A stretch of 40,196 nt of DNA from Prevotella sp. GTDB lineage: Bacteria > Bacteroidota > Bacteroidia > Bacteroidales > Bacteroidaceae. Made by a program: the position numbers and the translations under genes. Shown here in pieces: positions 1 through 9,249 of the stretch (its first letter is position 1; every line of letters starts with the position of its first letter). The stretch lies in assembly GCA_017474845.1 (NCBI GenBank), contig JAFVGS010000006.1, positions 1 to 40,196 on the forward strand, given 5' to 3'. The notes under the pieces are model-generated. The model was not told the origin of the DNA. It searched no databases and saw nothing but the letters and a program-made list of their open reading frames with translations.

Positions 1-1053
1 GCCACGGGCGAAGATGGGCTGCGAGAGCTGGCCGACGAGCTGCAGCAGCAGCTTGCCGGGATTGACGAAACCGCCATTATTCGACCATCCGAGTTCTCCC
101 GTCAGCGTGATGCTGGGATAGAAGGCAGCACGGGCGGCCTGCACGTTGTAGAAGGCTTCTTCTATGTAGAAGTTGGCCAGGCGGATGTCGGGACGGCGCT
201 CCAGCATCATGGCGGGCACGCCGATCTTCATATACCGCTCTTCGAACAGGCGCTTGTCTGCAGAGGAGTGATACTCATCAGCATACCATTTCGAACGCTC
301 GATATGCTGCGGGGTGATGCAGAGCAGGCTGCAGATCTCGTTCTCGGTGGAACGGATGCTGCGCTTGATGGCGACGATCTGCAGCTTCACGTCGAGCCAA
401 GATGACTCCTGCTGGTTGACAGCCGTCGAATAGGCCTGTCCGTTCTCGTAAAGGGCCTGCTGCGTATCCAGTGAGGCTTTCCACAGACTGTCGGTCGCGA
501 TCAGGATGTCCAGCTCGCGGTCGAGCAGCTGGAGATAGAAGTACTCCTGTGCGACGCTGCTGATGAGGTTAGAGCGTGTGGACTCCTCGGCCATCTGTGC
601 CTGCAGCAGGGCGGCCTGGGCAGCACGCTTCTTATTCCTCAGGGAACCGAACAAGTCGACATCCCAGGACACATCCAGCGGGATGGTGTAGCTCCTCGTC
701 CACGACTCGCTGCCGAACTTGCTGAACGAGCCCTGCGGGGAGAAGTAGAGCGACGGCAGGAATGCCAGTTTCTTGGTTCTCAGTGAGATCTGACTCTTCT
801 CGACATTGATGCGGGCGGTGTTCAGGTCGGTGTTGTTGGCCAGGGCCTGCTCGATCAACTGCTGCAGCAGGGGGTCGGTGAAGAACTCACGCCACGACAT
901 CTCGGCGATGGATGTCTCACTCGTTGCCGACGTGATGTCCTGTGTGGTACCGAACGGATCGGCTGGCTCCTCTACAGTCTTCTCATATTTGTTATATAAG
1001 CCGCAGCCCGTGAACAGGAAACCAACGGCAAACATTAAAACTACTTTTTTCAT
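1..1053 (-). CDS. Outer-membrane efflux factor, TolC/NodT-type lipoprotein (3' end outside the window)
   Basis: Outer-membrane channel of an RND efflux system, expected to dock on the adaptor and pump encoded just upstream. The frame is open from the ATG at 1053 to the window edge (351 codons), so the C-terminal part is missing. The N-terminus MKKVVLMFAVGFLFTGC is a lipoprotein signal with the acylated cysteine at residue 17. Family signs are an early stretch typical of OEP domains (SWREFFTDPLLQQLIEQAL) and the repeated-domain signature LERRPDIRLA around residue 294. It lies 19 bases after the pump gene on the same strand and should be the third gene of the efflux operon. The assignment to the OprM/NodT class of drug-type factors is firm; the substrate is not predictable. 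Confidence 0.93.
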   Translation of the reverse strand, partial: MKKVVLMFAVGFLFTGCGLYNKYEKTVEEPADPFGTTQDITSATSETSIAEMSWREFFTDPLLQQLIEQALANNTDLNTARINVEKSQISLRTKKLAFLPSLYFSPQGSFSKFGSESWTRSYTIPLDVSWDVDLFGSLRNKKRAAQAALLQAQMAEESTRSNLISSVAQEYFYLQLLDRELDILIATDSLWKASLDTQQALYENGQAYSTAVNQQESSWLDVKLQIVAIKRSIRSTENEICSLLCITPQHIERSKWYADEYHSSADKRLFEERYMKIGVPAMMLERRPDIRLANFYIEEAFYNVQAARAAFYPSITLTGELGWSNNGGFVNPGKLLLQLVGQLSQPIFARG

Positions 1054-1072
1054 ACTTCTTATTCTTTATTCC

Positions 1073-4000
1073 TTAGTTTGTCACTTCTGCGACTTCTACG
1101 ACTTCCTTGCCCTGGAAACGTTCGTGGAGTTTCTGGAAGATGATGAAGAAGGCCGGTACGACGAAGAGCAGGGCGATGGTACCAACGACCATACCGCCGA
1201 TGACGCACATGGCGAGGGCACGGTTACCATTGGCACCGGCACCGCTGGCAATGGCGAGCGGAATCATACCGACAACCATACAGATCACAGTCATCAGAAT
1301 CGGGCGCAGACGTTCCTGGCAAGCGGCGAAGGCTGACTCAACGATGCCCTCGCCATGTTTGCGGTGCTCGGAGGCCACCTCGGTAATCAGGATGGCGGTC
1401 TTGGCCAACAGTCCGATCAGCATGACGACACCCGTCTGCACATAGACATTGTTCTCCATACCTGGGAAGCCAATGTTAGCACAAAGCCAGACGACGCAGA
1501 AGGCACCCATCAGACCGAATGGAATACTGAGCAGCACAGCCAACGGCGTGAACCATGAGTTATACAACGATCCCATAATCAGGTAGATAAGGACGATACA
1601 GATGCAGTAGATGAGGGTGGTGGTGTTCGAACCAGCCGCCTCAGCGGTCTCACGCGACATACTGCTGTACTCAAACGTAGCCGTACTAGGCATCGTCTCG
1701 CGGAACACCTCTTTAATGACCTCCTGAACCTGACCTTCACTGTAGCCGCTGGCAGGAGATACCTGACACTCAATACTTGAGAACAGGTTGAAGTGCTGGT
1801 TGTTAGATGGACCAACAATCTCCGTCAGTGAAACAAACTCTGAGAGGGGTGCCATCTTTCCGCTGCTCGTCTTCACGAAGATATTGTTGAGCGACGTGGG
1901 ATCGAGACGATATTCAGGAGCTGCGGCAGTCCATAACTGATACACCTTACCGAACTGGTTGTAGTTGGCGACATACGAACCACTACAGTAATTGCCGAGC
2001 GTGCTCAGCACTTCCTTGGCTGATAAGCCGGAGCGACTGCACTGGGTGGGATCCACTTCGACACGATATTTCGGGAATTTCTCCGAATAGGTGGACATTG
2101 CCATACTCACTTCCTTGCGCTCCATGAGCTTGGCCAGGAAGTTGTCGGTCTTCTTAGAGAACTCCGACAGGTCGCCGTCGGTGGGGTCCTCTACGACGAG
2201 GTTCACGTTGCTGCTCGTACCATAGCCTGGAATCTGGGGCATCTGGAACGGAATGACCGTGGCATTCTTGATGTCCGAACACGACATATAGAAACGATAC
2301 ATGACCGCATCTATGTAGTGTTCTATACCCGAACGCTCTTCCCAGTTCTTCAGACGGATAACCATGAAGCCATAGCTGGAACCCTGACCTGAAATCAGAC
2401 CGTAACCGCTCACCATGGCATAGCTCTCCATTTCGGGAATAACCTTCACCTTCTCCTCCACCTGCTGCAGCAGGTCGTAGGTCTGCTCCAGCGTGTAGCC
2501 TTCCGGTGCATCCACCTCAACCATGAACATACCCTGGTCTTCCTGTGGCACGAGGCCCGACGGCAGTTTCATCATAAAGAATACAAGCAGCACGGCAGAA
2601 ATGATTGTCAGTATCCACGCTGTAGCAGGACGCTTGATAAACTTCTTCACCCCCTTGCTATATTTGTCGAAGAGGGCATTATAGCTGGCGTCGTAGGCTT
2701 TCTTGGTGTAGTAGAGCAGCGACTTTCCGCCATCCTTCTTGTCCTCCGTCACCTTCAGCATGATGGCACAAAGGGCGGGACAGGTGGTCAGGGCCTGCAG
2801 ACACGACAGACCCACAGCCGAGGCGATGGTGATACCGAACTGGGTGAAGAACGTACCCGACGTACCCGAGATAAAGGTTACGGGGATGAACACTGCCATG
2901 AAGACAAGCGTACACGAGAATACTGCCATCGACACTTCGCCGACAGCCTGGCGCGTAGCCTCCTTGGCATCGGTGATACCATTCTCCATCTTTGCCATCA
3001 CGGCCTCGACGACCACAATGGCGTCATCCACCACCGTACCGATGGCGAGCACCAGCGCGAACAGCGTCAGCAGGTTCAGCGAGAATCCTGCCAAGGTGAC
3101 GATGACAAAGGTACCCATCAGTGACACAATCACCGAGATACTGGGGATAATCGTTGCCTTGACGTTCTGCAGGAAGAAGAACACCACCAGAATAACCAGA
3201 ATGATAGCGATGACGAGCGTCTCCACCACATTATGGATGGCCGCAAAGAGGAAGTCGTCGGCGTTCATCAAGGTGACGAATTCCAGTCCGTCAGGCATCG
3301 TTGCCTTCATCTCCTCGCACATCTGGTCGATGCGCTGGTTCACCTCCGTTGCATTGGAGCCTGGTGACTGGAAAATCAGCATGAAGGTACCCGGCTGGCC
3401 GCTGATATTAGACTTGAAGCTGTAGGTCTTGGCACCAATTTCCACTTCTGCCACGTCTTTCAGGTGCAGCACGTGACCACCGTCGGTGGTCTTGATGACG
3501 ATGTCATTGAACTCATCAATCTCCTTCAGCGTACCCTTATACTCCATCGAGTACTGGTATTTGTTATCTGATTGCTCACCGAAGTTGCCTAAAGAGGTCA
3601 CGAAACTCTGGCTGTTGATGGCTGTGCTGATATCGTCGGGAGTCAGACCGTATTGTGCCAGCACGTCGGGTTTCATCCAGACACGCAGGGCATAGGTGTT
3701 ACCTAACGACGTCACAGAGCCCACACCAAAGATACGCTGCATACGCGGCTTGATATTGATATCTACGTAGTTTGACACGAAGTCGTCGCTATACTTGCCG
3801 TTTGTACATTGAATACCGATGATGCGCAGAATACTGCTCTGGCGTTTTTCTGTCTCAATACCCATATTGACAACGGCAGAAGGCAGTTGCGACTGAGCCT
3901 TCGACACACGGTTCTGCACGTTTACCGTCGCGATGTCAGGGTCAACGCCCTGCTTGAAATACACGTCGATGGTCGCGGTACCCGTTGAGGTGGCCTTCGA

Positions 4001-4240
4001 TACCATATAGTCCATACCGGCCACACCGTTGATACTCTCTTCCAAGGGGGAGATCACCGACTGAATGATGGTTTTGGGGTCAGCACCCATATAGTAGGCC
4101 GTAACCTCCACTTGCGGAGGTGCGATGTTCGGATATTGCTCGATGGGCAGCGAACTCATCGAAATGAAGCCCACCAGCGCCAACACGATACTGATGGCAC
4201 ACGCCATCACGTACCTATTGATAAATATATTATTTTTCAT
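1073..4240 (-). CDS. RND-family inner-membrane efflux pump (HAE1/AcrB type)
   Basis: Proton-driven inner-membrane transporter of the hydrophobic and amphiphilic efflux (HAE1) group; 1055 residues, normal for AcrB relatives. The proton relay is present: adjacent aspartates at residues 405 and 406 in TM4 (GTVVDDAIVVVE) and a lysine at 947 in TM10 (GLLAKTAILI), matching D407/D408/K940 of E. coli AcrB. The N-terminus MKNNIFINRYVMACAISIVL is the usual TM1 start. I chose the ATG at 4240; a TTG nine bases upstream gives only MTI and falls in a tandem 7-base repeat. Order adaptor > pump > outer-membrane factor on the minus strand indicates one operon. Substrate (drug, bile salt or other) is unknown. 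Confidence 0.96.
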   Translation of the reverse strand: MKNNIFINRYVMACAISIVLALVGFISMSSLPIEQYPNIAPPQVEVTAYYMGADPKTIIQSVISPLEESINGVAGMDYMVSKATSTGTATIDVYFKQGVDPDIATVNVQNRVSKAQSQLPSAVVNMGIETEKRQSSILRIIGIQCTNGKYSDDFVSNYVDINIKPRMQRIFGVGSVTSLGNTYALRVWMKPDVLAQYGLTPDDISTAINSQSFVTSLGNFGEQSDNKYQYSMEYKGTLKEIDEFNDIVIKTTDGGHVLHLKDVAEVEIGAKTYSFKSNISGQPGTFMLIFQSPGSNATEVNQRIDQMCEEMKATMPDGLEFVTLMNADDFLFAAIHNVVETLVIAIILVILVVFFFLQNVKATIIPSISVIVSLMGTFVIVTLAGFSLNLLTLFALVLAIGTVVDDAIVVVEAVMAKMENGITDAKEATRQAVGEVSMAVFSCTLVFMAVFIPVTFISGTSGTFFTQFGITIASAVGLSCLQALTTCPALCAIMLKVTEDKKDGGKSLLYYTKKAYDASYNALFDKYSKGVKKFIKRPATAWILTIISAVLLVFFMMKLPSGLVPQEDQGMFMVEVDAPEGYTLEQTYDLLQQVEEKVKVIPEMESYAMVSGYGLISGQGSSYGFMVIRLKNWEERSGIEHYIDAVMYRFYMSCSDIKNATVIPFQMPQIPGYGTSSNVNLVVEDPTDGDLSEFSKKTDNFLAKLMERKEVSMAMSTYSEKFPKYRVEVDPTQCSRSGLSAKEVLSTLGNYCSGSYVANYNQFGKVYQLWTAAAPEYRLDPTSLNNIFVKTSSGKMAPLSEFVSLTEIVGPSNNQHFNLFSSIECQVSPASGYSEGQVQEVIKEVFRETMPSTATFEYSSMSRETAEAAGSNTTTLIYCICIVLIYLIMGSLYNSWFTPLAVLLSIPFGLMGAFCVVWLCANIGFPGMENNVYVQTGVVMLIGLLAKTAILITEVASEHRKHGEGIVESAFAACQERLRPILMTVICMVVGMIPLAIASGAGANGNRALAMCVIGGMVVGTIALLFVVPAFFIIFQKLHERFQGKEVVEVAEVTN

Positions 4241-4275
4241 AATTGTCAATTATCAATTATCAATTGTCAATTATT
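4241..4275. repeat. Tandem 7-base repeat between adaptor and pump genes
   Basis: Five units of AATTRTC/AATTATT fill the whole gap between the adaptor stop codon and the pump ATG. On the minus strand the array runs straight into the start codon, so it occupies the place of a ribosome-binding region. Related units (AATTATC, CATTGTC) recur inside the GH97 gene at 33709-33744. Confidence 0.85.
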
Positions 4276-5395
4276 GTGCCGGCGCAGACGGGAAAAGCAC
4301 CTTCTGTCCTTCATGTAAGTTGTTGGCACCTATGGTCACGATCTTATCACCGACGTTCAGGCCGCTGGTGACCATGTAATCCTTACCGTTGTAAATATCC
4401 TGTGTTGTCACCTCAACAGATGTCACCGTACTGTCAGCCTGCACCTTATACACCTGCTGCTTGTCCTGCAGCTTCACGACAGCATCCTGCGGAATCACCA
4501 TGACACCCTCTTCTTGCAGAGGAATCACAACAGAGCCCTGCATACCTGAGTAGAGCTGTCCCTTGGGGTTGGGGAAGGTAGCCTTCAGCGAGATGGTACC
4601 TGTAGAAGCATTGACCACACCCGTGGCTCTTGTAATCTTTCCCTTATGCTCATACTCCGTACCGCTCTTCATGACAAAACTTACTTCGGGCGAATACTTT
4701 GCAATCACACTGGGATCGGTGCTGAAGCCTTCAGAGACGAACAATGTCAGAATCGTCTCCGGCAGTGAGAATTCGGCATCCATATTCGCATTGCCGCTCA
4801 CTGTGGTCAGATAAGTAGCGGGCGAGACCTGATCGCCTGTGCGCACAGGAATCTCACCGATGCTGCCAGCCACGGGGGCGGTAATGGTGCAGTAGCCGAG
4901 GTTCACCTTCGCACGGTTTACCTGAGCCTTGAACTGAGCCACCGATGCCTTTGCCTGATTGTATGCGTTCTCAGCAGTGTCGAAAGTGTACTTGCTCACA
5001 ATCTTCTTCTCATACAGATTCTTGTTCGACTCATACTCGATTCTCGCACTGTTCTCCTGGGCGATGGCAGACTGGAGGCTGGCCTGTGCCGACTCTAACT
5101 CCAGCTGCGCGTTACGCTGGTCGATGACGAAGAGCACCTGTCCCTTCCTCACTTGGTCACCTTCGGTCACGCAGATCCTCATCAGCTGTCCGCTCACCTG
5201 CGGCGTGATGGTCACATCCGTCTCACCTTTGAGTTTTGCACTGAATTTCACAGGCACCTCAATGTCCGATTTCTCAATTGTCACCGTCTCATACGATGTA
5301 GGAACGACCTGGGGTACATTATTACCGCAGGAGGTCATTCCGCCGACCAATGCGCCCAGCGCAAAAGTCAACTTCAAAGCTTTCTTTTTATTCAT
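4271..5395 (-). CDS. RND efflux periplasmic adaptor (membrane fusion protein), lipoprotein
   Basis: HlyD/AcrA-type adaptor linking pump and outer-membrane factor; 374 residues. It begins MNKKKALKLTFALGALVGGMTSCG, a lipoprotein signal with Cys23. Then comes a barrel-sandwich/lipoyl half-motif (VSGQLMRICVTEGDQVRKGQVL), an alpha-helical hairpin (roughly residues 90-150), the second lipoyl half (ITAPVAGSIGEIPVRTGDQV) and beta-barrel and membrane-proximal parts. The frame extends 45 codons further upstream, but that extension covers the promoter and has no signal peptide, so I start at 5395. First gene of the efflux operon, with a well-formed promoter at 5434-5464. Confidence 0.95.
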   Translation of the reverse strand: MNKKKALKLTFALGALVGGMTSCGNNVPQVVPTSYETVTIEKSDIEVPVKFSAKLKGETDVTITPQVSGQLMRICVTEGDQVRKGQVLFVIDQRNAQLELESAQASLQSAIAQENSARIEYESNKNLYEKKIVSKYTFDTAENAYNQAKASVAQFKAQVNRAKVNLGYCTITAPVAGSIGEIPVRTGDQVSPATYLTTVSGNANMDAEFSLPETILTLFVSEGFSTDPSVIAKYSPEVSFVMKSGTEYEHKGKITRATGVVNASTGTISLKATFPNPKGQLYSGMQGSVVIPLQEEGVMVIPQDAVVKLQDKQQVYKVQADSTVTSVEVTTQDIYNGKDYMVTSGLNVGDKIVTIGANNLHEGQKVLFPSAPAQ

Positions 5396-5433
5396 ATTCT
5401 TATCTTTATATAAGTTAATGTAATATTTGGGGA

Positions 5434-5464
5434 CAAAGGTAACACATTTTTTCGATTGTCCAAA
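5434..5464 (-). promoter_or_regulatory. Promoter of the efflux operon
   Basis: On the minus strand: TTTG (5464-5461), a 19-base spacer, then TACCTTTG (5441-5434). This is a complete match to the Bacteroidetes primary sigma consensus (-33 TTTG, -7 TAnnTTTG). The leader to the adaptor ATG would be about 35 bases. Confidence 0.85.
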
Positions 5465-5526
5465 GAGAATACACACAAATTTGCATTCTTGAGCAAAAAA
5501 AATTAGAATCCGATTATCATCATTCT

Positions 5527-6198
5527 TCACTCTTCAAGCTTCACTTCGCTGACAAGCCTGCCGTCGAGGGTATAGGTCCTCGCCACGGAATAGCGGCCAC
5601 CCTCCTCATGATAGCCGTAGGCACCCAGTACCAGCGTGTCGCCGGAAGCAGCAAAGCTGAGGAGGCCTTCCGTAGAGGGGAACTGACGGGCGGTCTTCTT
5701 CTCCATGTCAATGATATAGGTCCAGATGTTCCTGGCGTCAGGACAGCCTTCGACGAGGAGCAGCTGCGGATGGCACGGTACGAAGCACACGTTGTCGGCA
5801 GCGGCAATCTGCGTGAGGGCGACCTCCACAGGACTGCCGTTCATGTCTGCCCATCGCAACTCGGCAAAGGGGTTGGTGGTGAGGAGGGAGTCCACACGAC
5901 CTGTCTTCCGTTCGTAAAACCACAGGGACTTGATAACTGCGGGATTATCCTCCGAGGCCTTCTGTATGAGCTTCGTAAAGACGAAGAGACCATTAGCCTC
6001 GGCGGCCTTGACAGAGCCGTCAGGGAGCGTCTGCGAAGGTTCCTGGGAGACCGTCTGTACGGTGTCGCGAACTTCTTCCGCGAGTATGGTATCTGCTGGG
6101 GCAGCATCCTGTGTGGAGGCCGTGCGATTGCCACAGCCTCCAACCAAGAACGCTACACTTATCAATAAAGCTTTTATGAAATCCTTATTCTTATACAT
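5527..6198 (-). CDS. Lipoprotein of unknown function following GH31
   Basis: 223 residues. The N-terminus MYKNKDFIKALLISVAFLVGGCGN is a lipoprotein signal (lipobox VGGC, Cys22). The mature part begins with a Thr/Ala/Asp-rich linker. It then has alternating beta-type segments with conserved-looking turns (KSLWFYERKTGRVDSLL, NIWTYIIDMEKKTARQFP, VARTYTLDGRLVSEVKL), which suggests an incomplete beta-propeller or similar all-beta fold; this is my reading, not a recognised family. It starts 5 bases after the GH31 stop on the same strand, so it is probably co-transcribed and translationally coupled with the glycosidase. A role as surface partner of the glycosidase is only a guess. Confidence 0.75.
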   Translation of the reverse strand: MYKNKDFIKALLISVAFLVGGCGNRTASTQDAAPADTILAEEVRDTVQTVSQEPSQTLPDGSVKAAEANGLFVFTKLIQKASEDNPAVIKSLWFYERKTGRVDSLLTTNPFAELRWADMNGSPVEVALTQIAAADNVCFVPCHPQLLLVEGCPDARNIWTYIIDMEKKTARQFPSTEGLLSFAASGDTLVLGAYGYHEEGGRYSVARTYTLDGRLVSEVKLEE

Positions 6199-6203
6199 AC
6201 AGG

Positions 6204-9194
6204 TCAGAGTTGAATGCTGACAGCCTTGCCGTTATACTGTACCATCACGCCCTCGGGATTGTCAAGGTTGAGGGCCTTGGGAGCATCCTTCGAGATGAGC
6301 ACGACATTGAAACGGCGGTTCTTCAGCATGCCGTCGAACTTACCCTTGCAGGCTCCGAAGGAGACAGTACGGGTGGCATCGTCGTAGGTGATGTCGATGG
6401 TGGCATACTTGCCCTTCTCATAGTTGTAGTTCGTGCCTTCGTCTTCGTAGAGCTGGAACGAGCCGTTCTGGCCTGCGTAGACGTAGAGGTTGATGAGTTC
6501 TGCGGGCTTCTCGTCGCTCCACTCCATCTCAGGGCCGAAGGGGATGATGGCTCCTTCACGCACGAAAACGGGGATCTGCTCATACGGTGCATCGACGATG
6601 AGACGCTGACCACCCGTGATGTATTCACCTGTATAGAGGTTGTACCAGCCACACTGCTCAGGGAAGTACACACTGCGGTTACGGGCCTTGTAACAGCCTA
6701 CAGGACAAGCCATCAGCGCAGGACCGAACATCCACTGGTTGCCGATGTTCTCCACGTTCTTGTCACCGTTGAAGTCCATCACCAGCGCACGCATCAGGGT
6801 ATAGTCGTTGAAGTGTGCCCAGCCAGCCATCGAATAGAGATAAGGCATGAGACGATAGCGCAGCTTGTCGTAATAGACAAACGACTGATAGCAGGGATGG
6901 TTATCCGGGGCAATGTTCCAGATCTCACGCAGCGGCCACTGGCCGTGGGCACGGAAGAGCGGGATGAACGTACCGAACTGGTTCCAGCGGGTCTGCAGCT
7001 CGCGCCACTCCTTCAGGTCTTCGTTCTCCACACCATTGCTGTCGAAGATCTGCTGGGCAGCCACATAACGGTTCTCCACACAGAAGCCGCCCTGGTCCAT
7101 ACCCCAGAAGGGGATGCCCGACATCGAGTAGTTCAGGCCTGCAGTCATCTGGGCACGCATATCCTCCCAGCGGGTACCGATGTCACCACTCCACGTAGCC
7201 GTAGAGAAGCGCTGCTCACCGGCAAAGCCGCTACGCGTCAACAGGAACACACGCGGTTCATTGGGCTTGCCCTTATAAACAGAACGCTGACCGTTGTAAA
7301 TGGCGTCGGCATTGACGGTGGAGTAGGCATTGAAATATTCCGTAGAGGTACCGAGGGCCGTGGGACCACTGAGGGCCTTACGATACCACATCGGCGTACA
7401 GTCGCGGACGTTGGGCTCAGAGGCATCCATCCACCAGGCATCGACACCGGGAACACCATTCTTGTTGTATTTCGTGTAGAGATTCTCGTCCATCTGACGC
7501 CAGAACATCTTACGGGCATCAGCATCGTAGGCATCGTAGAAGCCGTTCTTGTAGCCAGGACCCACCCAGTCGTGGATATCGTCCGTAGGCGACTGGTTAT
7601 ACATCCAGCCCTTGGCATCGAGTTCCTTGTAGTTGTCGGTAGTCACATAGAACTTAGGCCAGACACTGATCATGAAACGTCCGTGCATGGCATGGACACT
7701 GTCGAGCATCGCCTGCGGATCGGGATAGCGGGAGGTCTCGAACTTGTGGCTGCCCCACTGGTCCTCGGGCCAATAGTTCCAGTCCTGTACAATATTGTCG
7801 ATGGGGATATGACGCTTGCGGAACTCTGCGAGGTTCTCTTCGATCTCGCCAGAGGTCTTGTAGCGCTCCCGGCTCTGCCAGAAGCCCAGCACCCACTTCG
7901 GATAGAGCGAGGCCTTGCCCGTCAGCGTACGATAGCCAGAGATGACCTTGTCGAAGGTGTCGCCAGCGATGAAGTAGTAGTCCATGTCCTTTGCCATCTC
8001 ACTCCAGATGGTGAGCTGTTCACGCTCCTCCTTGCTGCGTGGCTTGCTGACGCGCAGGCCACAGTAAGCCTCACCGCCGTCAGGACGCCACTCGATACGC
8101 ACCTGGGCACGCTTACCCTTCGCCAGTTCCTTGGAGAACTTATACGTGTTCGGATTCCATGCTGTGCGCCAGCGCTCAGGCACGACCTCCTCGCCATCAA
8201 TGTAAACCGTCACGTAGCCGGAATAATAGAGGATGAACTGGTATAATTGGGTCTTTCCCTTACATTTGCCACAGCACTCGGGCTCGATGAAGCCTTCGTA
8301 GGTGACATTCGCACCCATCAGGTTGATCTCCTTCGGGAAGTTCTTGATGCCGCCATTGTCCGTCTTCAGGGCAATCTCTGATTTCTCGGGTGTACCGTAC
8401 TCGTAATAGATGGAGTCTTCGTCGCGCACCAGTTTCTTGCCGAAACGGTCTACATAGGTACCCGTGAGATGTCCTTCCCTACCCTGCTTGTCGTAGAGCT
8501 TAAAGGCGCGGTTCAGCTGGAGGTAGTCCTCAGGATTACCGAAACGGCAGTAGCTGTAGGAGTCCCACAACAGGCCATAGCCCTTGTTAGAGAGGACGAA
8601 CGGGATGCTGACCTTGGTATTGTACTGGAACAGATCCTCGTTCTTGCCCTTCATGTTGAACTCCTCCGATTGGTGCTGACCAAGACCATAAAAAGACTCA
8701 TCCTCGGGCGAGTCGAAGGTCATCTGCCAGGTAAGGCCGTGCTTCATCTCCTCGGTGATGGGTGCACCTCCCTTGATGCCGTATTCACGCTCTGGAACGG
8801 TGAAGTCCTTGAACTGCTTGCTGTTCTCCACCTCCTTGAGCAACTCCTTACCCTCGGCGTCGTAGAACTTGATACGTCCGTCATCCTTCTTTACGACGGC
8901 CTTCACGTTACTGGCCTTCACAATCACCTCGTCATCATTCTCCGTGATGCTGTACGAGCCCTTGGCGGGGGCTGTCTGCGGCACAATCATTAGCGAGGCC
9001 GGCTTCTCGGGCAGTGCCTCCTTCGATGTGGCACGCACACGGATGATGTTGCCGTTCATTACTTCCAGGCGAATCACCTTCGCCTGTCCACCGTCGGGAC
9101 GGATGGTCACCTGGTTCTCACTGGTCTGCACGTCTGCTGCCAGCGACGTCATCGCCGCCATCAGCACAGACCCTAACAAAAAGATTCTCTTCAT
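6204..9194 (-). CDS. Glycoside hydrolase family 31 with inserted PA14 domain, probable alpha-xylosidase or alpha-glucosidase
   Basis: Secreted retaining alpha-glycosidase of 996 residues. The signal peptide is MKRIFLLGSVLMAAMTSLAA. Order: N-terminal GH31 beta-sandwich; an insert (about residues 280-390, ending AQVRIEWRPDGGEAYCGLRV) that reads as a PA14 module; the (beta/alpha)8 barrel; and C-terminal beta domains of the DUF5110 type. The catalytic nucleophile should be Asp590 in WWMDASEPN and the acid/base Asp671 in TWSGDIGTRW; their 81-residue spacing fits the family. GH31 enzymes with an inserted PA14 include the Bacteroides ovatus xyloglucan alpha-xylosidase BoGH31A, so xyloglucan oligosaccharides are a reasonable substrate guess. 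It lies downstream of the two sensor genes and just before a lipoprotein, with no SusC/SusD pair nearby. I see no own promoter in the 55-base gap upstream. Confidence 0.93.
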   Translation of the reverse strand: MKRIFLLGSVLMAAMTSLAADVQTSENQVTIRPDGGQAKVIRLEVMNGNIIRVRATSKEALPEKPASLMIVPQTAPAKGSYSITENDDEVIVKASNVKAVVKKDDGRIKFYDAEGKELLKEVENSKQFKDFTVPEREYGIKGGAPITEEMKHGLTWQMTFDSPEDESFYGLGQHQSEEFNMKGKNEDLFQYNTKVSIPFVLSNKGYGLLWDSYSYCRFGNPEDYLQLNRAFKLYDKQGREGHLTGTYVDRFGKKLVRDEDSIYYEYGTPEKSEIALKTDNGGIKNFPKEINLMGANVTYEGFIEPECCGKCKGKTQLYQFILYYSGYVTVYIDGEEVVPERWRTAWNPNTYKFSKELAKGKRAQVRIEWRPDGGEAYCGLRVSKPRSKEEREQLTIWSEMAKDMDYYFIAGDTFDKVISGYRTLTGKASLYPKWVLGFWQSRERYKTSGEIEENLAEFRKRHIPIDNIVQDWNYWPEDQWGSHKFETSRYPDPQAMLDSVHAMHGRFMISVWPKFYVTTDNYKELDAKGWMYNQSPTDDIHDWVGPGYKNGFYDAYDADARKMFWRQMDENLYTKYNKNGVPGVDAWWMDASEPNVRDCTPMWYRKALSGPTALGTSTEYFNAYSTVNADAIYNGQRSVYKGKPNEPRVFLLTRSGFAGEQRFSTATWSGDIGTRWEDMRAQMTAGLNYSMSGIPFWGMDQGGFCVENRYVAAQQIFDSNGVENEDLKEWRELQTRWNQFGTFIPLFRAHGQWPLREIWNIAPDNHPCYQSFVYYDKLRYRLMPYLYSMAGWAHFNDYTLMRALVMDFNGDKNVENIGNQWMFGPALMACPVGCYKARNRSVYFPEQCGWYNLYTGEYITGGQRLIVDAPYEQIPVFVREGAIIPFGPEMEWSDEKPAELINLYVYAGQNGSFQLYEDEGTNYNYEKGKYATIDITYDDATRTVSFGACKGKFDGMLKNRRFNVVLISKDAPKALNLDNPEGVMVQYNGKAVSIQL

Positions 9195-9222
9195 AAAATG
9201 TTCTAGTTTATAATTTTTTTAC

Positions 9223-9249
9223 AACGAATTTCACGAATTACACGAATTT
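9223..9249. repeat. Tandem 9-base repeat between sensor and GH31 genes
   Basis: Three 9-base units (AACGAATTT, CACGAATTA, CACGAATTT) end exactly where the stop codon of the upstream sensor gene begins (9252-9250 on the minus strand). Two units of the same type (AACGAATTA, AACGAATTG) occur 30 kb away at 39937-39954. Confidence 0.8.

Noticed and set aside
5396-5530. A 45-codon upstream extension of the efflux adaptor
   Set aside because: It would be translated through the TTTG/TACCTTTG promoter and would bury the lipoprotein signal.
6210-8246. A 678-codon open frame on the plus strand opposite GH31
   Set aside because: It is the mirror of a well-supported GH31 gene, with valine/leucine/histidine-rich sequence typical of antisense frames in this base composition, and no family resemblance.
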